NCBI GenBank assembly: GCA_963839475.1
Contig: CAWIVH010000001.1
Location: 1-64,000, forward strand
Direction of reading: 5' to 3'
DNA from: CAWIVH01 sp963839475
GTDB lineage: Bacteria; Acidobacteriota; UBA6911
DNA: 64,000 bases
A program made the position numbers and the translations under genes. The notes beneath the pieces were generated by a model, which searched no databases, was not told where the DNA came from, and saw nothing but the letters and a program-made list of their open reading frames with translations. Below are positions 46,527 to 55,959 of the stretch, piece by piece. The stretch's first letter is position 1. Each line of letters starts with the position of its first letter.

Positions 46527-47939
46527 ATGGCCATCGCGAAAATTGACCTACTGCCAACATTTGATTTGGGGATCAAGCTGGCTCCGTGGGAGCAACGCCG
46601 CGCCGATGGCAAGGCGCTTCGCAGGGCCGTTCCGCGTGAGTCCCATGCGGAGTGGGCGCCGGTGAAGAACCGGCCTGATCCGCTGAAATTGCTCGCTACG
46701 AGCAACGAAGGAAGGCAAAAGCTTCTGGTTCCACTGCGCCTGGGCCGCATGGCGGCTTCGCCGTTCGCATTCCTGCGCGGCGCGGCGTGCGTCATGGCGG
46801 CCGATCTTTCTACCTTGCCGATCAGCGGAATCCCCGTTGTGATGGATGGCGACGCCCACCTGAACAACTTCGGTTTCTACGGCACGCCGCAAGGGGATGT
46901 GGTTTTCGACCTGAACGATTTTGATGAAGCGACCATCGGCCCCTGGGAATGGGACCTGAAGCGACTCGTGGCGAGCGTAAACGTTGCCGGGCGCCAGAAC
47001 GGCCTGAACCATCGCGAGCGGGCTGCGGGAGTGATGCGGGCAGTGAAAGGCTATCGATTCAATGTCAACCGTCTGCAGAACTTGGGAGTGCTGGAGGTTT
47101 GGTACCTGCATGCATACCCGGGGCGCGAGAACCCCATAGCCAATATCGATCCCAAATCGAGAGCGGTATTCTCCAAGACCCTGGCCAAAGCCCTGCATAC
47201 ACACAATCGGACACTCCTGCCTAAGGTCGCCGAGCGCGGGAGGAATGGGTCGTGGAAGTTTCGCGACGATCCGCCGGTGTTGACGCGGGTCAAGGATTCC
47301 ACCAAGGCAGCGATACTTGATTGCTTAAACCGTTATTCCAACAGTATTTCTCGCGATCGCCGGCTGATGCTGGCCCGCTACCAACTGGCCGATGTCGCCC
47401 ACCGGGTGGTGGGTGTCGGCTCGGTGGGAACCCGTGCGTACCTTGCCCTGCTGTTTGGAAACGGAGAGGACGATCCGTTGTTTTTACAGGTTAAGGAGTC
47501 CGTTCCCGCGGCTCATGCCCCTTACCTTCCGCCCCTCCCGGATGAGATTCGCCACCAGGGAAAGCGGGTGGTGATGGGACAACTTGCGCTGCAAGCATCT
47601 TCCGATCCGATGCTGGGATACACCGAAATGGACGGGCGAGATTACATGGTGCGACAGATGAAGAACCTGAAAGCATCGATTCCAGTCGAGTGGCTGACCG
47701 GCACCTCGTTCAACTTCTACGCCTGGGCGTGTGGCGCAATTCTCGCTCGGGCTCACGCCCGGACGGGGGACGCAGCCCGAATCGCCGGCTACTGCGGCAA
47801 ATCCACGGTGCTGGATGAGGCTCTGGCGGAATGGGCCGAGAGTTACGGAGATCAAACGGAGCAGGACCACGCCACATTGCTGGCGTCCATCAAGCGGGGG
47901 GAAACCAAAGCCCATGTTCAGTTGGATGATGGGAGTTAG
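46527..47939 (+). CDS. DUF2252 family protein
   Basis: 470 residues from ATG 46527 after TTAGGAGG. Family marks are ISGIPVVMDGDAHLNNFGFY, VVFDLNDFDEATIGPWEWDL, KRLVASVNVAGR, VVGVGSVGTRAYLALLFGN and FLQVKESVPAA. DUF2252 proteins have a kinase/aminoglycoside-phosphotransferase-like fold (the D-x-H-x-x-N and D-x-N-D-F-D segments resemble a catalytic loop and metal site). Their substrate is unknown. Monocistronic. Confidence 0.93.
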   Translation: MAIAKIDLLPTFDLGIKLAPWEQRRADGKALRRAVPRESHAEWAPVKNRPDPLKLLATSNEGRQKLLVPLRLGRMAASPFAFLRGAACVMAADLSTLPISGIPVVMDGDAHLNNFGFYGTPQGDVVFDLNDFDEATIGPWEWDLKRLVASVNVAGRQNGLNHRERAAGVMRAVKGYRFNVNRLQNLGVLEVWYLHAYPGRENPIANIDPKSRAVFSKTLAKALHTHNRTLLPKVAERGRNGSWKFRDDPPVLTRVKDSTKAAILDCLNRYSNSISRDRRLMLARYQLADVAHRVVGVGSVGTRAYLALLFGNGEDDPLFLQVKESVPAAHAPYLPPLPDEIRHQGKRVVMGQLALQASSDPMLGYTEMDGRDYMVRQMKNLKASIPVEWLTGTSFNFYAWACGAILARAHARTGDAARIAGYCGKSTVLDEALAEWAESYGDQTEQDHATLLASIKRGETKAHVQLDDGS

Positions 47940-48070
47940 GGGCCGGAACGTAAGCCGAAGAGGGTCTAACTCGCCGCAAAGTCCTTTCATCATTGGTTTT
48001 GGTTCGAAAGCCACCTTTTCCCGGAAGATAATAAACCGAATCGCATGATGCTGAATGCTGTGTTCCACTA

Positions 48071-48158
48071 ATTGGTGGTGTTTGGCAGGATTTGATAATG
48101 CCTGTGGATCGGACTGAAAATCTGTGTGTCGACGGTTCAATTCCGCCCCCCGGCACCA
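48071..48158 (+). other. tRNA-Phe 3' half, third attachment-site remnant
   Basis: The segment matches 2101-2189 closely (shared TTTGGCAGGATTTGATAATG and CTGTGGATCGGACTGAAAAT) and ends with the T arm and CCA at 48158. The 40 bases after it (CACAATTCCTTTAATTTCAA) match those behind the tRNA at 18503, so this copy links the two types. The minus frame over it gives the same artefact peptide as at 2.1 kb. Confidence 0.75.
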
Positions 48159-48409
48159 CAATTCCTTTAATTTCAAACACTTAAAATTCACACGCATTTG
48201 TTCGCTCCAGACACGCCTTCCGTTTGCCCGCATGGTAAAGAAATTCAGACGACTGCAAGTGGCTGAAACAACGCATTTCGCCACGCTCAGCCCGCACCAT
48301 GTTTGAGACGCTCGACAGGGACAAGGCGATCCCGGATGCCCCCGTTGATCACTGCGAATCGGGAGGAAAATGAAGGCACTGTTTCAATACGGAATATGCC
48401 GGGGCCACT

Positions 48410-48620
48410 GGGCGCCGTCTTCACGCCAGATACGATTCTGCGCTGGCATCACGCCCTTGTTGCCCGAGACTGGGACACAGTGGAAGAAGAATACACGTCG
48501 GGCGCCCGCCGGTGCCAAAGGAGATGGTTGATTTGGTTCTGGGGATCGGCCGTGAAAGATGAGTGCCCTCATCGCATGGTCTTTTTCGGGGAGAGAGCGA
48601 AGTAGACCGCCGCATTTTCT
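48410..48620 (+). pseudogene. integrase-type transposase fragment
   Basis: FTPDTILRWHHALVARDWD followed in another frame by GRPPVPKEMVDLVLGIGRER resembles the region before the catalytic core of rve-type transposases (usually TLLRWHRxLVxRKW ... GRPxxxxEIxxLVLRL). Nothing of the catalytic core is left. The stretch 48159-48409 shows nothing else. Confidence 0.5.
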
Positions 48621-48793
48621 TGACCGTACGGGGTAATTCACCGAACTCGTTCAAACAGTTTTATGTATGGCGGCGAATGCAAAAAGAAGCGCACCCGAAC
48701 CTTTTCGAGCAGATATTTGATTTTGTATTTTGCACAACTGGGGGTAGGTTTAGCCCGAACTGCTATTGAATCTCTCGGCGAAAAGGACGGGCT

Positions 48794-49522
48794 ATGTCAA
48801 TTCGGATCCCCTGTTTTCTGATTTTGTTTGCCTCAGCATGGTTCTTCGCTCGCCACCTGACAGGAATGCCCATGATGAGTCCCGCGGATGGAAACGCTCG
48901 CTCTGCCGCATTCCCGGACAATGCTGCAGGCAGCCCGAGGGCAGCGGAGAAGCCGGAACTGTTTTTTCGAGAAGACTGGAAAGAAACACCCGCCGAAATG
49001 CCCGCGAGCCAGGATCACGTTGCGAACCCGAACCTTCTTCTCCAACTTTACGGACCCGGGCTGCACGGTATAAAAAAGAGCAATCATCCCACCATCCCGA
49101 ATGATCCATTTTATATCTGGTCCGGCGCATGCCCTGGGAACTGGGCGGTATCCCTTAAGCACAGAAGCAGAGACGTGGACTTGTCGAATTCGGGATCCAT
49201 TCGATGGCGATCCAAACAGGCCGGTTTCCGTCAGCTCCATATCATTCTGAAACTCTCCCATGGCACTTGGCTGGTAAGTGATAAATTCGACGAGGCTTCA
49301 ACCGATTGGCGGGTGAGGGAATTTGCAGTCAAGGAAATCCACTGGAGAAGCCTGGATATCAGCAGAGTAACCGAGGGCAAACCCGTGGACTCCCCCGATT
49401 TGACACGGGTGGAGGAAATCGGGTTTTCCGATCTGATGCCCGGCGGTTTGAGTGACGCATGCTCCCGCCTGGACTGGATCGAGGTCTACGGCAAGCCCAT
49501 AGCTCGCCCCGGCCCGAAATAG
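48794..49522 (+). CDS. secreted protein, probably jelly-roll fold, function unknown
   Basis: 242 residues with a signal peptide (CFLILFASAWFFARHLTG). After a short linker, LFFREDWKETPAEMP starts a domain with many aromatic beta strands (DPFYIWSGACPGNWAVSLKH, SIRWRSKQAGFRQLHIILKL, SRLDWIEVYGKPI). The last phrase is typical of carbohydrate-binding jelly-roll domains of Planctomycetes and Verrucomicrobia. No catalytic residues can be named. Confidence 0.7.
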   Translation: MSIRIPCFLILFASAWFFARHLTGMPMMSPADGNARSAAFPDNAAGSPRAAEKPELFFREDWKETPAEMPASQDHVANPNLLLQLYGPGLHGIKKSNHPTIPNDPFYIWSGACPGNWAVSLKHRSRDVDLSNSGSIRWRSKQAGFRQLHIILKLSHGTWLVSDKFDEASTDWRVREFAVKEIHWRSLDISRVTEGKPVDSPDLTRVEEIGFSDLMPGGLSDACSRLDWIEVYGKPIARPGPK

Positions 49523-49783
49523 GGTTGGGGATGTCCCAATCGTTTATCTAATATCAAGTAGGTAAATGAGTGGGACGTCCATATATTTAAACGATTTCCT
49601 CAGCCTTCGCGTCCCAGCGCGCAGTCCGCCCCTGGCGATAAGAAGCGATTGCGATCTGGCATGCAATCGCAGAACGGAAACCGATTTCGAACGGGCAATT
49701 CGGTTCTTTCCAGCTGCGGTCACAATCGATGAAATTCTGAATGTGGGCCAAGGAGAGACCCCCAGGTGGGATTGCGCTTCAGA

Positions 49784-50569
49784 TTAGTAATTGGCCATGC
49801 ACAGGTCACTGATCGCGCGGCCTTCCCGGTTCTTCCCGCAGCTCCCTGCCAGTTCGCGCCAGATCTCGATTTCAATGGCGTTAGCTGGAGCCTCCAGCTG
49901 ACCTGTCAGCATAGCGAGCCGGCGCAGGCGCAGCATGTTCTCGCTGTCGAAAACCACCTTCCTTCCTTTGCGATTGCGTGCAAGAAGCTCGGCACGCAGC
50001 CCGTTCTGTTCCCGGACGAGGGCTGCATAGTATGGATCTTGCATAATCAGGACCACATGTGCCAATTCATGCCCGATTACCTGGGCATATCGTTCTTCCC
50101 TGTTCAGTTGCTTGAATGGTGTGAATCCGTCGGCGCGCCGGGCCCAATCCGAAGTGTCCGCGTTATCTATGGCGGAGAGGTAGAGGCAGATGGACAGGGT
50201 GTGGTTCTTGCCCTCGGGATCGATCCTTTCAAATACGACTATGCCGGCCGTGCTCTCTAACGCGGGGGCACGCATGTCAATAAAGATCGTATGACCGCTC
50301 GATTCGACCTGCCGCCAAAGTCGTTCAAGCGTGGGGTGCAATAACCGGCCAGCCGCATCACGAGCTGAGACAATTCCCTGGATCTTTTTCCAATTCTGCA
50401 GTTGTCGGGGCGAAAGCCGATCGGTGCGGACACCTGTCTGATTTCCTGCTGAACCTCTTACCGCATCGGCATCATTTTGATGGGGTTTATCGCCGCCATG
50501 TGTTTCCGCTGCAAAACTGGTGAAAACCATCATCGCTGCCGTCATCAGGAAAGCCGAACCGGGTCTCAT
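49784..50569 (-). CDS. secreted putative zinc metallopeptidase
   Basis: 261 residues with AAGGAG ribosome site and signal peptide (AFLMTAAMMVFTSFAAETHG). The central AQVIGHELAHVVLIMQD contains HExxH, here HELAH, the zinc-binding and catalytic motif. A possible third ligand could not be assigned with confidence. The rest is helical (LRAELLARNRKGRK, LRRLAMLTGQLE). A periplasmic or secreted protease is likely. It shares a duplicated 5' leader with the next gene to the right. Confidence 0.72.
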   Translation of the reverse strand: MRPGSAFLMTAAMMVFTSFAAETHGGDKPHQNDADAVRGSAGNQTGVRTDRLSPRQLQNWKKIQGIVSARDAAGRLLHPTLERLWRQVESSGHTIFIDMRAPALESTAGIVVFERIDPEGKNHTLSICLYLSAIDNADTSDWARRADGFTPFKQLNREERYAQVIGHELAHVVLIMQDPYYAALVREQNGLRAELLARNRKGRKVVFDSENMLRLRRLAMLTGQLEAPANAIEIEIWRELAGSCGKNREGRAISDLCMANY

Positions 50570-50585
50570 GGGGCCGCTCCTTTCG

Positions 50586-50604
50586 GGGCAGGTTGTGCCT
50601 GCCC
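50586..50604 (-). promoter_or_regulatory. 5' leader hairpin of the metallopeptidase gene
   Basis: GGGCAGG (50586-50592) pairs with CCTGCCC (50598-50604) around TTGTG, 17 bases upstream of the start codon at 50569. A related leader with a different but paired stem stands before 51017. Confidence 0.45.
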
Positions 50605-50657
50605 ACGGCGCTTATTGCGAAAACCGGGGGGAAACTTGTAAGGCTTGGGAAAATTCT

Positions 50658-51017
50658 TTATTTGCCGGTGACGGGTGCCAGAACAGCGATGCTTTCCACC
50701 AGGGCGACTAGCCATTGATGTTGTACCGGCAGTGCCAGGCGGAGTCCCGAGGATCTGGTGACGATTTTCTGATGATTCTCCGATGACAGGATTCTGCTAT
50801 GAGTCAAATAGTTATCTCCCCAGAGGGCGGTGACCCGTGGAAGGCGATTGCAGGGTGGCAGGCTGGCTCGTCCAGCCGAATCTGAACGTCGTAGTGGCGC
50901 CGGGATGTGAGCGTCGGGGATGCCGGCGCCTGCCGCCTGCCCGGCTCTTGCGGAAGGAATGGTCGTCAACAAGCCTGCTATCAGCGCCAATGTGGCGAAT
51001 CCCGGTCTCCGCGCCAT
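50658..51017 (-). CDS. small secreted protein of unknown function
   Basis: 119 residues with AAGGAGG ribosome site and signal peptide (FATLALIAGLLTTIPSARAG). The mature part has no recognised motif; its end carries a hydrophobic run (WLVALVESIAVLAPVTG). The leader and first codons resemble those of the metallopeptidase gene, so it may be the 5' part of a duplicated gene whose remainder has been lost. Confidence 0.5.
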   Translation of the reverse strand: MARRPGFATLALIAGLLTTIPSARAGQAAGAGIPDAHIPAPLRRSDSAGRASLPPCNRLPRVTALWGDNYLTHSRILSSENHQKIVTRSSGLRLALPVQHQWLVALVESIAVLAPVTGK

Positions 51018-51032
51018 GGGGCCTCCTTTTTG

Positions 51033-51049
51033 GCGGCTGGTTTTGCCGC
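51033..51049 (-). promoter_or_regulatory. 5' leader hairpin of the small secreted protein gene
   Basis: GCGGC (51033-51037) pairs with GCCGC (51045-51049) across TGGTTTT, 16 bases before the start at 51017. The position and flanks match the hairpin at 50586-50604, but the stem bases differ while still pairing. Confidence 0.4.
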
Positions 51050-51214
51050 GTTCGGCCCCTAATGCGGGAATCCTCCCGGAAAACTTGAATGCACCGAAAA
51101 TTTTTCCGACCCCACGGCGCAGATGCTGCCCGTGAAATCCAAATTCGGCAGCGTTGGGCAGGTGTATAATCGGGCCACTATCAGAGCTTGCCGCGCTTTT
51201 CGATGGGGGTGTTC

Positions 51215-51793
51215 ATGGCGGAGAACTGCCCGAAGGATGTCACAGCCTTGCTTCAGAATTGGCGCCGTGGCGACGAGCGTGCACTTGACGAGCTGATGCC
51301 GCTCGTCTACGACGAACTCCACAGATTGGCGCACCGATACATGGTCCGCGAGCGCGCGGATGGTACTCTTCAAACCTCCGCGCTGGTCAACGAGGCTTAC
51401 CTGCGCCTGATCGATGCACGCCAAGTGCCCTGGCAGGACCGCGTCCACTTCTTCGCCGTGTCCTCAAACCTGATGCGCCGCATCCTCGTCGATTTCGCAC
51501 GCAAGCGCGGCTACAAAAAGCGCGGCGGCGGTGCCGCAAAAGTGGCATTCGACGACGCCCTCTTCGCATCGCCGGGGCGCGGTACCGACCTGGTTGCGCT
51601 CGACGATGCCCTCAAGAGCCTGGCCGAATTCGATCCGAGGAAGGCCCGGGTCATCGAGCTCCGGTTTTTCGGCGGATTGACTCCCGAGGAAACGGCAGAG
51701 GTTCTAGATGTTTCCCCCGACACCGTGTACCGCGACTGGAGACTGGCCAAGTCGTGGCTGGTGAGAGAACTGACAGCCGGAGCACCCGCATGA
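51215..51793 (+). CDS. ECF-type RNA polymerase sigma factor (X6/TIGR02999-like)
   Basis: 192 residues from ATG 51215 (another start at 51203 is possible). Region 2 is ALDELMPLVYDELHRLAHRY, then TLQTSALVNEAYLRLID and DRVHFFAVSSNLMRRILVDF, a block typical of this ECF group. Region 4 is FDPRKARVIELRFFGGLTPE and VLDVSPDTVYRDWRLAKSWL. The stop overlaps the kinase start by ATGA. In this group the sigma factor is usually paired with a Ser/Thr kinase instead of an anti-sigma factor, probably controlled by phosphorylation. Confidence 0.93.
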   Translation: MAENCPKDVTALLQNWRRGDERALDELMPLVYDELHRLAHRYMVRERADGTLQTSALVNEAYLRLIDARQVPWQDRVHFFAVSSNLMRRILVDFARKRGYKKRGGGAAKVAFDDALFASPGRGTDLVALDDALKSLAEFDPRKARVIELRFFGGLTPEETAEVLDVSPDTVYRDWRLAKSWLVRELTAGAPA

Positions 51794-54760
51794 ATCCTGA
51801 GCGATGGCGGCAGATCGAGCAAATCTATAATTCGGTTTTGGAACGCAGACCGGAAGACCGCGAGACCTTTCTGTGCGAGGCCTGCGCCGGCGACGAAAAC
51901 CTCAGGAAAGAAGTGGAATCGCTCCTCGCGTGCGACGGCCGGGCTGAACATTTCATTGAGCAGCCTGCCATGGAAGTGGCTGCGCAGGTCATGGCCAAGG
52001 ATAAGGGAGATGCGAACTTCGAAAGCCGGATAGGTCGGAATGTGGCTCACTACCGCATCCTCGAAAAGATCGGCGAAGGAGGCATGGGCATCGTCTATCG
52101 GGCGCAGGACACACGTCTCGAACGCCATGTGGCCATCAAGTCACTGCCCGATATTTTCGCCGCGGATCCCAGCCGGTTGGCGCGCTTCGAGCGCGAGGCA
52201 AGGATCCTGGCCACGCTCAATCACCCGAACATCGCCTCGATTCACGGTCTGGAGGAGTATGACGGCAAACGCTTCCTGATTCTGGAACTGGTCGAGGGAA
52301 AAACGCTCGCCGAGCCACTGAAAAAGGGGCGGATTCCGCTCGATGAGACGCTCGAAATCTGCGGGCAGATCGCAGCCGGACTCGAAGCGGCGCATGAGAA
52401 GGGGATCATCCATCGAGACCTGAAGCCGTCCAACATCAAGCGCACCCCGGAAGGAAAGGTCAAAATCCTGGACTTCGGGTTGGCGAAGGCGCTCGAAAGC
52501 CAGGGGGTCGGGGGCCAAGGATCGGAGGACGGGCCGATCGAGACCTGCACGGAAACCGGCGTGATTTTGGGGACAGCGGCCTACATGAGTCCGGAGCAGG
52601 CCAAGGGAAAACCGGTGGATAAGCGAACGGACATCTGGGCTTTCGGCTGCATCCTTTTCGAATGCCTGACGGGAAGGCGGGCGTTCCCGGGCGAAACAAT
52701 CAGTGAGACACTGGCTGCGATAATCAAGGAGGAGCCAGCCTGGGATGCACTGCCGCACGGCATCCCTGACAAGGTGCGTGATCTATTGAAACGCTGCCTT
52801 CGGAAAGATCCAGAACACCGCTTGCGCGACATTGGGGATGCCCAGCTCGAAATCGAGGAGTCCCGGAGCCCGGCTCTCACACCGGACTCCCGAAGAGTGC
52901 CGAATCATCGACGGATCATTGCAGCTGCCGGAATAGCATTAGTCTCCATCATTCTCATCGCTTCAGGCTGGCTCTTTCTGAACCGTTCACGTCTGGCGAA
53001 GGAAGCCCCCCTCACCATTGTTCCCCTCATTACCTATCCAGGTACCGCGGGCTCTCCGACATTTTCCCCGGACGGCAATGACATTGCATTCAGCTGGAAC
53101 GGGGAGAAGCAGGACAACGTCGATATCTATCGCAAAATGATCGGTAGGGGGCAGACGTTGCGCCTGACTTCAGACCCGGCGGCTGACGGGATGCCTGCCT
53201 GGTCTCCGGACGGTCGCCACATCGCGTTCCTTCGATATTTGGATTGGGGCAGATATGGGGTCTTTTTGCTGCCTGCCCTGGGCGGCTCAGAAGCAGAAAC
53301 TGGCCGAAATCGCTCCCTATGACAGCCAGAGCACGTTCGGAGCGCCCTGTCTGAGCCTGGCATGGTCTCCCGATAGCCGATGGCTGGTAACCACGGATCG
53401 GAATAAGCCGGCACAGCCAACTTCATCCGATCGCCCGCCAGCGTCCGCATATGGCCTGCACATACTCTCGGTTGAGACGGGTGAAAACCGGGCATTGACT
53501 TCGCCCTCTCCCGGGATTGGAGAACAGGGCCCTCCGTTCGCGCTCGGAGACCAGGGTGCATCGTTCGCGCCCGACGGGCGCACTCTCGCATTTGTTCGCA
53601 TCATGGATTACAACCGGTGCGAAATCTATCGGCTCTCTATGACGGATGCAATGCAGCCAAAAGGCGAGCCGGAACGCCTTGAATATGTGGGTCGACGAGT
53701 TCATGGCATGCTCTGGACTCGCGATGGAAAAGATGTGCTTTATAGTTCCGGCTATCACCAGAGCGGTGAGAGCTTCGTACACAGAATCAGGCTTTCAGAG
53801 CCGAAAAGCGGTGGCGCATATCGCAGGACCCAGGAATCGTTTGGAGAAGGCGCCGGGTCACTCGCGATTTCAGCCAGTGGCAGCCGTTTGGCCTATTCGC
53901 GCAGCACACACGAAAGGGACATCTATCGCTGCGAACTGCCGGGTAAGGATGGGCGCACCAAAACCCCGGAGAGGTTCATCACCTCCACGCGACCCGATTA
54001 TGCTGCCGATTATTCGCCAGACGGTCGGTCCATCGCCTTCGTATCGACCCGTTCGGGCAATCAGGAAATCTGGATCAGTAATGCGGACGGATCGAATCCA
54101 AGGCAATTGACATCGATGAATGGGCCTCAGACCGGTAATGCGCGCTGGTCCCCGGACGGAAAGACCATCGTGTTTGACTCGCGCAAGGAGGGGTCGGCGG
54201 ATCTATATCTCATAAATCCCGATGGCGGCTCGCAGCGGCGGTTGACATCGGATCCCGGTTATGAAGGTCATGCAACCTGGTCGCGGGACGGCAAGTGGAT
54301 CTATTTTATGTCCGGACGCACGGGGCGGCGAGAGAGCCATAAGATGCAGGTAGGAGGCGGACCCGCCATTCAGGTGACAAAAAATGGCGGGGCCTGCGCT
54401 CTCGAATCGCCCGACGGCAGGTGGATCTACTTCTCAAAAATGATCGAAGGGCGAGGCATCGCGATCTGGAAGGTCGCTGCTGGAGGCGGGCAAGAAAGTG
54501 AGGTGCATCCGGGGCCTTTGAGCTATTTCGGTGATTTCATCGTTCTGGAAGAAGGGATTTACCTTACAAAGCGAGATTCCCTCGATTTTTTCGATTTCGC
54601 GAGCGGGAAATCAAAGTCGATGATTGAGAACAAGGATTTCTTCCGGCAGGGAGTTGCCATTTTGCTGGGACTTACGATTTCGCCCGACCATCGCTGGATT
54701 CTTTTTACGGGATGGGAGCCGCCCACCGGCGACCTGATGCTCGTTGAAAACTTTCGCTAG
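51790..54760 (+). pseudogene. Ser/Thr protein kinase with PD40 propeller, single frameshift
   Basis: An N-terminal ~80-residue helical region (RRPEDRETFLCEACAGDENL) is followed by a complete kinase domain: KIGEGGMGIVYRA, VAIKSL, GIIHRDLKPSNIK, KILDFGLAK and AAYMSPEQAKGKPVDKRTD. A membrane helix (IALVSIILIASGWLFL) leads to PD40 repeats (FSPDGNDIAFSW, WSPDGRHIAFLR). Near 53290 one extra base (TCAGAAGCAGAAA) shifts the frame by +1. The propeller continues to 54760 (YSPDGRSIAFVSTRSGNQEI, WSPDGKTIVFDSR, WSRDGKWIYFMSGRTG). Reading the two frames as one protein gives about 990 residues. The kinase half is intact, so mutation or sequencing error are both possible. Confidence 0.85.
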
Positions 54761-55144
54761 CCAGCTGCGGAATAACCCTTTTCGCAGAGCGAGCGCCGAT
54801 ATCCCCAAGGACATCCCAGGACCTTTAGACGAAACCATCCTGGTTCTCGCTGAATTGCTCCGGCCTCGGCCGATTCGCACAGGCAACCGAGGGAGGTGGA
54901 AGGGATTCATTGGGCTTGGGATTCCGCGAATCCCTCTCGTAAAGCCTTAACACGGCTTTACTCGTCTCCTCGCACGTCAAAATTGCTGCGCAATTTTGCC
55001 TGCGGTGACGCCTATTTCTACGATCCGGCTTTCGCCCAAAAGGTCCATTAGCAATTCCTTTATCCACAAATAACGATAAATATATATTGATAAACGATAA
55101 GTACCAGACTAGGATGTTACCTTAAACATTTAAGGGCACCATTT
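54761..55144. other. AT-richer intergenic region with palindrome
   Basis: About 380 bases. AAAATTGC-TGC-GCAATTTT (54979-54997) is a perfect 8-bp hairpin without a T-run. The last 90 bases are clearly AT-richer than the surroundings and contain the repeats described at 55073. No gene is seen. Confidence 0.5.
55073..55100. promoter_or_regulatory. possible operator: direct repeats ACGATAA
   Basis: ACGATAA occurs at 55073-55079 and 55094-55100, 21 bases apart (two helix turns), around ATATATATTGATAA. It lies 45-70 bases before the DUF2975 gene whose operon encodes a small helix-turn-helix protein, so autoregulation at this site is a fair inference. Confidence 0.45.
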
Positions 55145-55621
55145 ATGAAACGAGGCTCAACCATATTTCTCCAGACAGTCATTGTAGTCATTGGCGTTGG
55201 CGCTCTTGCCGTCATGCTTTGGGAACCCCACCTTGAGGGCAGGAATGTACACGCCACGCTCTTTGAGATTTACTTCAAAGATCCATTCTTGGCGTATGCG
55301 TATATCGCATCCATTCCTTTTTTCGTGGCACTCTGCCAGGCATTCAAGCTGTTGGGGTATATAGGACGAAATGAAGTATTTTCACAATGTTCTGTGAAAG
55401 CCTTGCGGACTATAAAACAGTGCGGGGCAATGATAATTGGTTTTGTTGCTGTGGCAGTATTATGGATCATGCTTAATGATTCCGATGACCGGGCGGGCGG
55501 TGTTTTCGTGGGTACCATGATTGCGTTTGCCTCTCTTATTGTTACTGTTGCTGCAGCTGTATTTGAAAGACTTTTGCAAAATGCCGTAGATATAAAATCT
55601 GAGAACGACTTAACAGTATAA
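55145..55621 (+). CDS. DUF2975 family membrane protein
   Basis: 158 residues, four membrane helices: TIFLQTVIVVIGVGALAVML, AYIASIPFFVALCQAFKLLG, IIGFVAVAVLWIML and VFVGTMIAFASLIVTVAAAV. IGRNEVFSQCSVKALRTIKQ between helices 2 and 3 and the end ERLLQNAVDIKSENDLTV are the family signature. The ribosome site is AAGGG. It is followed after 10 bases by its usual YozG-type partner. Function unknown; this pair is widespread, and codon and base usage is AT-richer than the neighbours, which suggests transfer. Confidence 0.92.
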   Translation: MKRGSTIFLQTVIVVIGVGALAVMLWEPHLEGRNVHATLFEIYFKDPFLAYAYIASIPFFVALCQAFKLLGYIGRNEVFSQCSVKALRTIKQCGAMIIGFVAVAVLWIMLNDSDDRAGGVFVGTMIAFASLIVTVAAAVFERLLQNAVDIKSENDLTV

Positions 55622-55631
55622 CGAGACCAGC

Positions 55632-55835
55632 ATGGCAATCATCATTAACATCGACGTTATGTTGGCGAAGCGGAAAATGAGCGTCACCGAGCTTTCCGAG
55701 AAAGTCGGCATCACAATGGCTAATATTTCCGTGTTGAAAAACGGCAAAGCTAAAGCTGTCCGGTTATCCACCTTGGAGGCGATTTGCAGGGCCTTGACGT
55801 GTCAACCTGGAGATATCTTGGAATATAAAGATTAG
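55632..55835 (+). CDS. YozG-type Cro/C1 helix-turn-helix regulator
   Basis: 67 residues. MAIIINIDVMLAKRKMSVTE, ELSEKVGITMANISVLKNGK and RLSTLEAICRALTCQPGDIL make a complete Cro/C1 HTH ending in EYKD, as in YozG. It probably binds the operon's own promoter, at the ACGATAA repeats upstream. Confidence 0.93.
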   Translation: MAIIINIDVMLAKRKMSVTELSEKVGITMANISVLKNGKAKAVRLSTLEAICRALTCQPGDILEYKD

Positions 55836-55959
55836 GCAGCTATACAAAAATCCGGCCTGTTAAGACCGAATGTTTGATGCTTGTTTAGATACCTGGAATC
55901 GCCTGCCAAACTTGCGACAGGCAAACAGAACGTCCGAGCATCAATCGCGCGTGGATAGC

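Noticed and set aside
54979..54997. Intrinsic terminator after the kinase gene
   Set aside because: The 8-bp palindrome is AT-rich and has no T-run.
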